Shown piece after piece: positions 43,503 through 54,589 of a stretch of 64,000 nucleotides of DNA; position 1 is the stretch's first letter; the number at the start of each line of letters is the position of its first letter. Origin of the DNA: Cordylochernes scorpioides (Eukaryota > Arthropoda > Arachnida > Pseudoscorpiones > Chernetidae); NCBI GenBank assembly GCA_030710605.1, contig CP092870.1, forward strand, positions 20,312,684 to 20,376,683, in the 5' to 3' direction. Both the position numbers and the translations under genes were made by a program. The notes below the pieces were generated by a model that had not been told where the DNA came from, did not search any database, and saw nothing but the letters and a program-made list of their open reading frames with translations.

Positions 43503-43511
43503 CTTGTTCAT
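43503..43511 (-). CDS. Second copy of gene 2 exon 1 (MNK), unit B
   Basis: Identical to 33969-33977, with its donor, TATA box (43552-43558) and upstream element (43568-43604). No exon 2 lies between this exon and unit A, so it either drives an alternative transcript that splices to 26988 or is orphaned. Confidence 0.7.
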
Positions 43512-43551
43512 GGTGCTAGTGTGTGATAGCAGGCAGCGGGGTCAGGCCGAG

Positions 43552-43558
43552 TTTTATA
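43552..43558 (-). promoter_or_regulatory. TATA box of the duplicated gene 2 promoter
   Basis: Exact copy of 34018-34024. The full proximal promoter is duplicated unchanged. Confidence 0.7.
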
Positions 43559-44009
43559 CTGGGGACGTAACCGGCCCCCGCAAGGTCACCCATCTAGTTC
43601 TGGGTTATCGATATATCTGACAGACCTTATGGAATGATAAGGCAATTTGCATTCATTTTAAATTTAGATATTGAAAATGTACAGTAAAGGCTTTATGAGA
43701 GGACACCCCCGCTAGAGGACAACTCTCAACAAAAGATATGTTTCTTATTACCACACACGCTCAAAAAATTGCCATTTTTTCTTAACTATTTTCTCTCAGA
43801 TATAAAAGGACGCCTATCTCTAAAGAACAATTTAACTTTGCAACTAGGTGTTCATTAGAGAGGGGTTATAGTTGTATCTAGGTTCAAATCTTTTTGAAAA
43901 AATAAAAAACACCTGAGATATACATAGTATTTTTCTTCTTTGTCATTCTATCAGAACATCTGATTATCAACCATTGGATAAAAACTTTGAACTAATTATG
44001 ATTAATAAA

Positions 44010-44052
44010 ACTGATAGACAAAACTTAACTTCCTTAAGTTTTGTCTATCAGT
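44010..44052. other. Perfect 19-bp hairpin, unit B
   Basis: Copy of 34476-34518, without change. Confidence 0.7.
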
Positions 44053-44619
44053 GTAATATAAATTTATTTCTGAACAATTCAAAAAATAGTTATATAATAA
44101 AGGGTGAGATATATAAACTCTGTTCACGCTGTTTAATAATCTCATGTGTAATAAGTATTCATTTTTAACAGGGATGATGATATATGATCGATAGGTAGCT
44201 ATAAGTCTCTAATTCTATTTAAATAATATTCTGAAGAAATCAAAGCAACTTATAAAATAATATAATAGTATAATTCTCCTTTTATATATTAAATTTCGAA
44301 TAGGCTTAATTATGAAAGAGAAAATTATCTCATAAAGATATTATCTCATCAATAATATCTATGTGTATTTTATGAAATGTTATAACTGATTATATGCATT
44401 AATTTTCAAATGGGATTCAGCACAGAAAGTAAGTTATAGATGATGAAGATCAGTTGTATTTTGACTTAAACAAGGTTGAGCTGGAGTAAACGGAAAAGAG
44501 ACCTTAAATAAATGAAGGTAATAGGATTTATTCTGGTATTCATAGTAGCACGAACTGAATAGAGCGTGGTTTTAAAATTAAATATATAATGTTAACGTAT
44601 ATATTAGTAAAATACGAGG

Positions 44620-45171
44620 AAATAAAAGGATTTAAAAGCGCGAATGTTTCTTTTATACATAAAACGAACTTCTACTGTCCTTACTGCGATGAAAAAATAT
44701 ATTGGGAGGGCTTGGCTCATCAGTGGTGAACCCTCCCAGCGGTTTCGCCAATTTAATCCACCAGACCGCTTCTCAGAACTCTAATATTGTATTGGATCAT
44801 TCTGCTTTTATATGCTACACTGAAGGATGGAATCTTAGAAATGGTTTTCAAGTAAACTATGGACATAAGCTTATAGGACAGTAGAATTATATTCAAATAT
44901 TTGCTTCGAGCAATGCTCTTCAGCAAACTATAAAGACAAGGTCATTAGGAATAAATTAACACAAAGCAATAACGCGCCATCTATACATATAAAATAAAAG
45001 AATTTAAAAGCGCGAATGTTTCTTTTATACATAAAACGAACTTCTACTGTCCTTACTGCGATGAAAAAATATATTGGGAGGGCTTGGCTCATCAGTGGTG
45101 AACCCTCCCAGCGGTTTCGCCAATTTAATCCACCAGACCGCTTCTCAGAACTCTAATATTGTATTGGATCA
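44620..45171. mobile_element. TRIM-like direct-repeat pair, unit B
   Basis: Copy of 35086-35637. Confidence 0.55.
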
Positions 45172-46137
45172 GAATCTGCCAAACCGCAGCCCAGTGTATA
45201 CTTGTTTACAGTAACAGACAAGTAAGTCTTCATAGAACCTTAGTTATTCCCAATCAGTATGCCACGATATTGGGCATACATCAGAATTTAAATTTGTGGA
45301 TAAGAATTCAAATATGACATACATATTTATTTATTAAACCTGTTTTAATTGGTATATTAATGATTTATAGCGCCGAAATTCATCGGTAATACTTGGTAAT
45401 ATTGCCAGAGAATCGTATTTTGAATTTTTATATAAATTCAGTATGTAGTGGTGAGCCTACGTCTCTGTAAAGGGAAATGTAGAAAATATTTTCGCTCTTA
45501 TTTAATAAAACCTTAGACAAATCTCTAGATTAACGTCTTGATATTTCTTTTATCAAGATAACTAATTATACAGTTATGCCATTTTTAAAAATATATTTTT
45601 TCTATTATATACTTAATAAAAATTTATTTTATATCAATCTAGCAATTCATGTGAGGACATCGATTCTCCCAAAGAGAAACTAGCGTATTGCTCAACTTCT
45701 TTCGATTAAAGATATTCGAAATTGCCCATCGTAGCTCTTATTTACCCTTCTCCCTTTTTTTTCTTTCAAACCAAAAATATGTGCTAGACCTACTCAAATT
45801 GCCAAATGTTAATATAGCTAAGAACGACCCTGGAGTAGTATAAATTTAGATGGATTATACATTTTGTGAGACCATAACCTATTAAACGATGTCATTTAAC
45901 TTATTAACTGGCTCATTAACTCATTGCATTAAAAGTATTGTTGATTATCTCTATACTATAATAGTGTTTGCATTATCCTTCTCATCATATCACGTGACTA
46001 CGAAAAAATAATCATCTTTAGACTCACTCATAACGGCGAAGAAAGCCAAAAGTGGATTGTTAAGTTAAAATAGTTGCTACAACTATTTCTATGAATTATA
46101 ATGGTCTTAAAAAGTATGAAAATATATTTTAAAATAG

Positions 46138-46434
46138 TAAAAATAAAGAAGGCATCTCCTGACCACTAGCACATGTGCTTTTTAGATGGCAGAGCGCCAT
46201 CTAGTGGAGCAAAAATAAACTAAACGTTTATTCAGCTTGCTCCGTGATATTTGACCAAACCAATTTCTTGATAAATTCGTGGATGGCTTTTCGTGATTTA
46301 TCAAGAAATTGGGTTGGCCAAATATCACGGAGCAAGCTAAATAAGCGTTTAGTTTATTTTTGCTCCACTAGAAGGCGTTCTGCCATCTAAAAAGCACATG
46401 TGCTCGTGGTCAGGAGATGCCTTCTTTATTTTTA
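46138..46434. mobile_element. Foldback element, unit B
   Basis: Copy of 36604-36900. Confidence 0.85.
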
Positions 46435-47039
46435 ATATCAACACCTGACCCACTTATCTTTTATTTTTTCTATTGTTTTTTCAATTAAAAATATGTTTGC
46501 ATCAATTTGAGATAAACCTTTTTAAAATACTGGATTTTTTTTTAATGGACACTTTCGAAATACAGGTGAATACCAATGATGGACACTTATGATAAAAAAT
46601 GATGTTCACATTAAAAATGCAACATGAGATTGAATAGAATAAACTTGAAAATCAAGATAATTGAATTTATTTAATATACTGTAATAAAAAAATAAAATAT
46701 TGTGGATAGAAAAATATTTATTGGCCCAAAGTACCTCAAGTAAATTTTCGATATTAGTTTTAACCACAAGTATTTTATCATCTATATTTTCACACAACCA
46801 TAATATTTACAATTCAATCAATTAATCGTCTATGTCTATATTAAGATGAAGGCATCAAGCTTCCAAGGATAAATTTATATTTTTATATTTTCAATTAAAA
46901 CTTCCAGAGATTGTCAAAAGAGTCAATAGAACACGCGAGTTATATAATATACTTAGAAACTATTTTATATAATTCCATATAAATGGTGCATGAAATGATT
47001 TTTGTAATTTTTTTCAAATTAATTATTTGAATAATCTTT

Positions 47040-47902
47040 TTTATATAAATATAAAAGTCAATGTCTGTTGTCTGTTTCGCGATAAACTCAAAAACTACTG
47101 AACCAATTGGTACCAAAATTTGCATGTCGCTTTTATAAACCTGAGAAAATTTTCGGCTATATTTTGATTTGTATTTTTGGCTATTTATTTTTTTTTTTTG
47201 TTAGAAGAACTTTTTTACGTGGAGTAGGTACGAGAAATAACAACACATGTCAATTAAGCGACCAATGAGTGTTCTGCATTTTTTTAGTTGCTTGCGTACT
47301 TTTTTGAAATATCTTTTTATACGAGTGTTACCTTTTTTTCAAAAATATTGAGTATTGAGAGAGAAATTTAAATTACTAAGTTACGGTAAGTGCACACAAT
47401 GCAATTTAAAAGAACTTTAAAATGCTTTAAAATGTTTAAAATGCAGTCGCAGTCATTAGCAAACACATATGTTTGCCTAATTTCCGTGTGCTCTTTTATA
47501 TTTTACAGAATAAATATTTATATGCTAGTATTTTGGATTAATTTTTATATAAACCTATTTTTTCTTATTCTTACTGAGAAGATGGGCATCGCAGTCAAGA
47601 TCCATCGCAGTCACTCACTCAACTCAGGCAATTTCAAGGGGGAGTTGGGTCGAAATGCGCCATATATTTAAACCATATTGATTTTGAAACAACTAAATGG
47701 ATCGCAAAAATAATTAAATCAAATACCTAAACGCTAATATAATAAAATATTTGCCATCACACACACCTTTTGCCTGTGGTTTATGTGTTACTTCTGTATT
47801 GCTATTCTATGACACTTATACTATTTATTATTGATGTACTTTCAGTATGAAGGAAATTGCACTCGGGGGAATTCTCGGGCGAAGCCGGGTCATTCGTCTA
47901 GT
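47040..47902 (+). mobile_element. Non-autonomous Helitron-like element 3, unit B
   Basis: Copy of 37507-38369. The T-run near 47185 is one base shorter than in unit A. Confidence 0.6.
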
Positions 47903-49640
47903 TAATTATACAATTGAAGGCAAAATTCTAAAAATATTAATATTAAACAATAAAAATATAGACGTCTGGAATATAACTGTGGAAGCAACGATCACCTGGC
48001 TTCACTGTAGATCTTGAGAGGGGCTTTATCTATTTGGGGGCTTTGTAATGGAATTTAAGAAAGTTTATTGTAGATTTCCGAAAGTTGCAGTCTTCTCTTA
48101 ATATTATTGTATATCTTTATATGAAATGTCTCTGTTCTTTTTCAGGAATGTTCGAACAATGAGTTTTTGGTTCCGATAATGGGGAGGAATGGCCTGTTCC
48201 CTTTTTATTGTTACAATGGCTCTCAACATGATGGCGATTGATGTTGACTCCTTTCAATTACTGCATGGTTTCTTCCTCGCGCACATCCAGAAACCGTCTT
48301 CGCCAATCCCCTATCATTGGTTACTTCTATAATGCCCTCTAGACGCGTGAGTTAGCAGCAGCGCTGTAATTATCTTTCTTTGCGATTCTATTGTCTTCGC
48401 GACTTACGATCTGCATTCCGTGCCTATCCAGGACATTTTTGTTCTCCGCAGTCTCAGAGACTTTTGAAGTTGTCCATTCACCATTGTAGGCTTTCAGTTG
48501 GCCTTACATTTTCTTGTTCCTGCGGACTTTTCTATTTTCAACTCCTCTATAATTGAGTTTCTTACGTACTTACATTGAACTATGTGCTCTGCAAACCTGC
48601 AGTAAACGTCATACAGCGCGGTAGTCTCGGTAGTCTCAACTAGAGCAGAACCATCTCCAAGCGATAGCTGTTTGGTTTGTACCTTGTTTGACAAAGGAGC
48701 GTCGATGGCGGGCGGATGACAGCCTTTGCACATTACATGAGGCTTCCTGGTCACAAACACTGCCGTCGAATCTCCAAAGTCCTTCCAATTCTTAGTCCTG
48801 TTCAGTCGAAACTCCGGTTCAAACATCGATGTGGTTTGACAATCCAGTATTGTCGCACCTTCACGGAGCTACAGCTCCAACTTGTCCAGTTGAATCGCCG
48901 CTTTAGAATAAGACAGTCTGACCTCTACGCAGTAGTCCGTCAGGCCGTCGTATTACAGGTCCCCATGATCGCCGATTCTCTAGAAGTTCAGACAGGATGC
49001 AGTTTCTGTACGGCACATCATCCAAAGGGTGATCTGCTTCCATTGTCTGATCTGGTGCAGTTATTTCTTGTCTTTGAGAGATTTCAGCCGTCACGCGCGC
49101 GGCACAACTCTTCTTATTTACATTTTCAGTTGCACCTATGTACTCCAGTCATCCTCGCCAACCTGACTTGGTGATGAAGCCACTGACTGTGCTGAAGATT
49201 TATCACGGTGGTAAACATTCTTATGTGTGTCTCGGCAGATACTGCTGAGAGATCTATCATATACAGATAACGATTATTCCTGGGTTCACCTTTTGGTCCT
49301 TCTAAAAGTTATTTTCTTCAGAGAAGAACCTTGTTTCAGGTTCTCGAGGAAGGAAGCAGCATTTTTCTGTTAGCTTTCATATCCTCAGTTCGCATAGGCC
49401 TTTATGAAAAACAGGACTTGAGACCAGGGTCCTCATGACAGTTCTCACAATCGTCATTGGATGAATGAACATCTCTTTGAATATGGCCCTCGTGCTTTTT
49501 CCAGGGTCTTAATCAATTTTCTTGACATTTTGACAAATTATTCGTTTCTAAACTTGTCCTGTCGAAACGAGCGCTTTTCATTTCAGACAACATCCAAAAC
49601 TTATTTCGACCAAGTTAGATAGAAAAATAATTTAATGATC
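47903..49640 (-). other. Unassigned decayed coding sequence
   Basis: On the minus strand, from about 49170 downward, protein-like frames run TAEISQRQEITAPDQTMEAD (49094-48903) and then, after a break, FEPEFRLNRTKNWKDFGDST to KIEKSAGTRKCKAN (48826-48494). Shifted frames follow (near 48430). Base composition is closer to that of coding sequence than the surround. I cannot assign a family; a decayed retroelement or host pseudogene both fit. The duplication edge (48765) lies inside it. Confidence 0.45.
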
Positions 49641-49806
49641 TAATTTAGCGAAGGTGACTCTCAACACTTAATTTGGCCCATACACAATTAAAATATTATA
49701 AATCTACTAGCAGATATTAAGAAGGTTGGGAAAATAAATCCAACTTAACATTCCGTAAGGTAGGTTGAAAAGATTTAATCATAGTCATTGTTGTATATCG
49801 TCAAAG

Positions 49807-50343
49807 TGTTACGTAGAAATAAAAGCACATTCCAGATGGAGAGAGAATGTTCTAGAGCGTTTAAGAATCATGTAGAAAAAGCGGAAGACAACTGATTGGC
49901 CAATCTACAGCTATTGCGCAACGCTCGGTGCTGGCGGCTTTCTGATTGGCTGACCAACCGTGACCGTTCTGGAAAGATCTACTCCGGGATATATAGGGAT
50001 GAGAAACTCATGCCAGGGAAGAAGAAAGATAAAAGAGAGTCGAAGAACGAAGCTACGTGGTGTACTCCAAGCAAGCTGCTGTCTCAAGAGATCGGACTGC
50101 TGCCTACCGCCGACACCGGTGTACTTCCTGGAAGATTCTAGAAGGTTCTACGAACTTCTGTCTCCTTTTCTGCTCCTGCTTTCCCTTACCGTGCTGCAGT
50201 TGGTGAGTTTGTAACTGCTGTGTTCTTTATTGTTGTTTTATTTTTGCGCTCTTCTGTAATTATTTTATCGATTAGGCTTAAATAAAGTCCTAAAGATCCT
50301 TTGTACCCACGGAAGTTATTCTTTGTTAACCGACAACGCAACA
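49807..50343 (+). mobile_element. Possible solo LTR, 537 bp
   Basis: It begins TGTTACG and ends CGCAACA, short inverted ends as in LTRs. Inside are a TATATAGGG TATA-like box near 49990, a downstream C/T-rich leader, and an AATAAAGTCC polyadenylation-type signal near 50280. That is the U3-R-U5 order of an LTR. No internal domain lies next to it and no flanking duplication was found (CAAAG against ATAGT), so it may be a recombined solo LTR. Confidence 0.55.
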
Positions 50344-50569
50344 ATAGTATTATTTTATTGGATAGAAAAACTTTAGTCTTATTGAGTTCCTATTTTCATT
50401 GTGTCTAGCCTATAATATTTTTACTTTCTTAAAGTTGAAATTGGGTATGAAGTGGATGTTGATAAGTCGTTTGATACCATTTTTTAAATAAATAAGAAAA
50501 AAACATCACTAAATCTTTCAATTTAAAAAAATGATTTTGATTTATATTTTGATATTCTAAAAAAAAGAA

Positions 50570-51086
50570 GGCATATCCTGATCAGGAGCACATGTGCTTT
50601 TTAAGATGGCAGAACGCCTTGATATTTGGCCAACCTGTCCAGCCTGCTCCCTGTTATTTGGCTAACCCAATTTCTTGATAAATCAAGAAAAGCCATCCAC
50701 GAACGCGTTTCGCGCTGATGGTGCTCGTCAGCGTGGATCAGGCTGTAACACTGCGACCAAAAACATTTTTGGTCCCAGAGGCTTTTTTATTTTTAATATC
50801 ATCAACTGACTTTTTGGCCTTAAATACCCATTTCTTGGTTTCTCAAGAAGCCTCTGGAACCAAAATGATTTTGGTCGCAGTGGTACAGACTGCTCCACGC
50901 TGACGAGCGCCAACAGGGCGAAACGTGTTGGTGGATGGCTTTCCTTGATTTATCAAGAAAATGGGTTGGCCAAATAACAGGGAGCAGGCTAAATCAATGT
51001 TTAGTTGATTTCTGTTCCACTTTATGGCTCTCTGCTATTTAAAAAGCACATGTGCTCCTGATCACGATATGCTTTCTTTATTTTTA
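50570..51086. mobile_element. Foldback element, 517 bp, with repeated hammerhead-like core
   Basis: A long imperfect palindrome. The outer arms (AAAGAAGGCATATCCTGATC and AGCACATGTGCTTTTTAA) and inner arms (GGTTGGCCAAATAACAGGGA) match the 297-bp family at 36604. The centre is an extra inverted pair containing GACCAAAA-CATTTTTGGTC. Each arm contains CTGACGAGC...GCGAAACG at equal size (24 nt; plus strand 50900-50923, minus strand 50731-50708). No protein is encoded. Confidence 0.8.
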
Positions 51087-51798
51087 ATATCAACACCTGA
51101 CCTTTTTATTTTTTTCCCACATTTTGATACCTATAAAATAAAAACCTCACGCGCACCGATATATATTTTTATTATTTTGAAGACCAGTATTTGCTTCAAG
51201 CATTAAAGAAGGCCGGATATTTAAAATTGTCTGTTTAGATATTCAAATGTTTGAGTGTAAAATATTAGACCGATTAACGTCACGTTTTTTTTTTTTTTTT
51301 TTCGATACATACGGAATATCATTATTTATTCATACCTTTTCAAACATAAAAATTAAAAAAGAAAGCTATACATTACATAAAATGTTCTCGTATATGATAC
51401 ATTTTCATATCAAATGCATGTTGAAGACTCATATGATAAAAATAATATTCGATGATAATATATAGAATAAATCTAGTTAATTCATATGTAAGATATAATT
51501 CCAGTTATGCTGGTACTATTCAATATTTAGGGTCACAAAATAAGATATAAATTGTGTAGGTAAGTCACCCATTATGATGTTCAAATTAAATTTCAAATTG
51601 CAATAACTTATAATAGTAGTAAAGACACTATATTGGTTTGATATGACAAAATAGAACGAGAAAGAAACATTTCTCTCTCAGTAATTAGGCCACTATTATG
51701 ATCCTTATTTAATCAGAAAGGCATATAACCTGCTCTTGACTTCGAATGACACATATGTGAAATAATAGAGAGATCCAAGACATATAATTTGAATATAA
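51087..51798. other. AT-rich spacer
   Basis: No gene recognised. Contains a T18-like run near 51284. Confidence 0.55.
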
Positions 51799-51804
51799 TT
51801 TATT
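51799..51804 (-). terminator. AATAAA polyadenylation signal, gene 3
   Basis: The reverse complement reads AATAAA, about 34 nt beyond the stop codon, matching genes 1 and 2. Confidence 0.65.
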
Positions 51805-51837
51805 TTACCTATGCGAGCTATTTTCTAAAAGGGAGAC

Positions 51838-53340
51838 TTAGTGGTGGAGTCCCAGACCCAGGCCAAGTCCCAGACCAAGACCAACACCATAGCCGCCATA
51901 TCCGCCATTGCCAGCTCCATATCCTCCATAGCCTCCGTTGCCAGCTCCATATCCTCCATAGCCTCCGTTGCCAGCTCCATAGCCGCCATATCCGTGGGCA
52001 GCCCTCTGGTTGTCCAGGTTGTAGACGACAGCGGCGTCCTTGGTCACCACTCCGTGGTGGTAGACGGCGGAGGCGACAGCCAGGACGGCCAGCAGACAGA
52101 GGGCGGTGAACTATAATATACAAGGCAGTGTGTTAGTATTCTAAAAATATTACAATAACAATCATTCTATATATGAAGAATTCCATTGTAGGTATTCACT
52201 ATGTTGATAACAAATTCCATAAGGTGAATGAATTAAAATTGCTAGATGTATGGGCAAAACTTGCTACTTCCAAATGATTGATATGATTATTGAACTAACA
52301 TTGAACTATAATAAACGTATTGGTATTATGAAAAAATAGTGCAAATGTGATATTGTACGGGGGGATAAGGTGCATGAATTAAGAAAGAAAAAGGCATCTT
52401 CTTATCCTGCAACGTTGCACAGTAAGGAGATGCTTTTTTCTTTCTTAATATTGGTATTGGTTATATTGTGTTGCAGGCCGAAGGTTATAAAAATGTACTT
52501 AATATAGGTTCAAAAATATATAAATGGTTATAAAAATGGATCGAATATTAAATTATAATTGAAAACACCTGTGATAAAATTTATATTTCATATTTAGGTA
52601 TATTTTGAAATAGTTCCGAAACATTTTTATTAAAAATAAGCTAGCCTGAATATAAATTGACCTGTTAATCAGTTAAGCGCAGGTAGTTATTTATTAGGAT
52701 ATTTCTATTATTTTTCTTATTCATGGCCAATAATAATATGCACCTATTTTGAAATTTGAGAATAAATATCTTTAGAGTTAGCATGTTACATGGTGGTGCT
52801 TATCTCCATGGTTAAACCAATTCCTGAAGTCCACTCCTTTCCAATTTTAGTAGTTATAGGCCTGAAAATAGGTCCTCTATTGTCAGTTCTGAGCATGACA
52901 AGATATGCTCTGGAGAAGCTTCTGCCCTATTGCATTTCAAGCAGGTTTTGAAGGTTTTTTGTCCATTTTGAAAATTTTAGGTTTTTATATGGAGCATGTT
53001 ATATATCATGTAATATGGAGGCATGCTTATATTTAGCCATAGTTTAACAACGGTCTGAATTAAATGGCCTCATTGATGGGGAATTAATATTCTGTGTGTT
53101 CATTAAATAATATTGAGATGAGAATCTCGAATACAGCTTCAACTAATTAGATCTATAATGAAACAAAGAGCTTCAGAAGAAATTGAGAATTTATAAATCT
53201 AGAAGCTTATAATCATCTAAGCTATTGAAAGAGTTATTATCTAATGAAAGTTGACTCTCTCTCATTATATTTAGTTAAATCATAGATATACTATTTAAGC
53301 TATATGACAACAGTTCCAGTAGTGTACTCACCTTGTTCAT
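51838..53340 (-). CDS. Glycine/tyrosine-rich secreted protein, gene 3 (two exons)
   Basis: Exon 1 codes MNK (53340-53332) and ends at GTGAGT. Exon 2 (52110-51838) follows an AG acceptor (52112-52111) in phase 0. The 93-residue product has the signal peptide core FTALCLLAVLAVASA, the conserved HHGVVTKDAAVVYNLDNQRA block, then repeats of GAGNGGYGGY and a Gly-Leu tail ending GLHH. It is nearly the same as gene 2 but one Val-Gly-Gly step shorter in the tail. The 1.2-kb intron holds a small palindrome (52378-52449). It has its own TATA box and a promoter element shared with gene 2. Probable secreted cuticle-like or antimicrobial glycine-rich protein. This is the most compact and clearest gene model of the three. 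Confidence 0.9.
52378..52449. mobile_element. 72-bp palindrome in gene 3 intron
   Basis: The arms ATTAAGAAAGAAAAAGGCAT and their inverse flank an 18-nt centre containing TGCAACGTTGCA. The GGCATCT-type ends resemble the larger foldback family, so it may be a minimal member. Confidence 0.75.
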
Positions 53341-53376
53341 GGTGTATGTGACTACAGACAGAGAGATGGAGCAAGC

Positions 53377-53382
53377 TATATA
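53377..53382 (-). promoter_or_regulatory. TATA box of gene 3
   Basis: The reverse complement reads GTATATAGC, about 37 bp upstream of the ATG. Confidence 0.65.
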
Positions 53383-53396
53383 CCCAGTAGCCGACA

Positions 53397-53434
53397 TAAC
53401 CGGCCGCAGCAAGGTCGCTCGATCTATTTCTGGG
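53397..53434 (-). promoter_or_regulatory. Conserved upstream element shared with gene 2
   Basis: Counterpart of 34034-34070, containing TAACCGGCCGCAGCAAGGTC and ATCTATTTCTGGG in plus orientation. Confidence 0.6.
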
Positions 53435-53523
53435 GTCGCGACCTTACTGGAACACCTTTCAGCCTTCTATTTTATGATAGAAGTGTTAGATAAAATATAA
53501 TAATATTACGATTTTTTAAGAAA

Positions 53524-53645
53524 AACACAAGGTAATTAGGCCAAATTCAAATAAAAAAATAGTGTGTGACGTTTCGGTAACAGCGTTGTTACCGAAACGT
53601 CACACACTATTTATTTATTTGGATTTGATCTTATTACCTTGTGTT
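53524..53645. mobile_element. 122-bp palindromic MITE upstream of gene 3
   Basis: The ends AACACAAGGTAAT and their inverse enclose a near-perfect inner palindrome AGTGTGTGACGTTTCGGTAA around CAGCG. It is about 100 bp upstream of the conserved promoter element. Confidence 0.85.
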
Positions 53646-54011
53646 CATAATCTATAATCCAAATTGTGCCTTATCGACTTTAAAAAAAAATAATATTGAT
53701 ATATGAATAGAACCACGTGTCAGTTTTAAAAGTTTCAAATTTTCACTATTCTAATTTATTTTTAAAAGGAAAGATAATCAAAATATATAAGGAAAAATAT
53801 TTATATAATTCGGAAGTATTAAATATAATTTCTTGATATGTATTTGAAAAAAAAAACAGATTTATAGACAATAATCACTCTTACACCTATCTATCTATTT
53901 ATATATTTCTGTTACAATTTATAAAAGTTATCCTATGTTTCACCTAGCCCTAACCTTCATATATATAACACCCTATTTTTATACAATATAATGCGGCCTA
54001 TGATTTTAGAA

Positions 54012-54321
54012 CGACATTTGAAAATATCCCGCATATGTTTCTTCTGGACGAAAAATTGATATTTATTTTAAGGGGAGAAATAGCGATTATTTCTAACCTT
54101 AGGGATTAAGTATGAAAGGAGATGAATTATGAAGAGTAATGATAAACGGAAAAATAAAAGTGTCCAGGGATGGGAACTTTTAATTTTCCGTTTTATCATT
54201 GCTCTTTACAATTCATCCTTTCATACTTCATCCCTAAGGTTAGAAATAATCGTTATTTCTCCTTAAAATAAATTTCGATTTTTCGTTAAAAAAAAGCACA
54301 TCCGGGATATTTTCAAATGTC
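54012..54321. mobile_element. Palindromic element, 310 bp, relative of the tRNA-like foldback family
   Basis: Inverted ends CGACATTTGAAAATATCCCG are perfect over 20 bp. The inner arms (AGAAATAGCGATTATTTCTAA, AAGAGTAATGATAAACGGAA) match the 30826-31183 family. At the centre only GTGTCCAGGGATGGGAA of the tRNA-like part remains. Confidence 0.8.
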
Positions 54322-54589
54322 GATCTACATAACACCCTATCTCAACCACTTTATATATCTTGTTTGGGAAAATTTTAAATGTGTCTCTACCTTGTAAAAA
54401 TCCCTTCAAGACTTCCAATGTATTGTAAATAATCTAATATTTTCAATCTGTGACAAATGAATGAACAAAAGTTAATAAAAATTCACCGCACTGACAAAGA
54501 CTGAAAGTAAGTCGCGTGGTTAAATAACCTAGGTGAATCTTGAAGGGTACATAGGTAAAATTAGAGGCTTCTTATCCGTCAAAAGGTGT

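Larger units (their letters stand above)
39230..48765. repeat. 9.5-kb tandem duplication, unit B
   Basis: This is the second unit, collinear with 29696-39232. Its left edge is the novel junction CTGCCGATTC inside the endonuclease frame. Its right edge continues into the sequence that presumably bordered the unit originally. Confidence 0.97.

Noticed and set aside
29696-48765. Assembly artefact as the main explanation for the duplication
   Set aside because: The units differ at several positions and the junction has its own microhomology, so a real duplication is more likely; still testable with long reads.
50718-50913. Two overlapping 61-codon frames in the foldback element
   Set aside because: They are mirror images produced by the palindrome itself.
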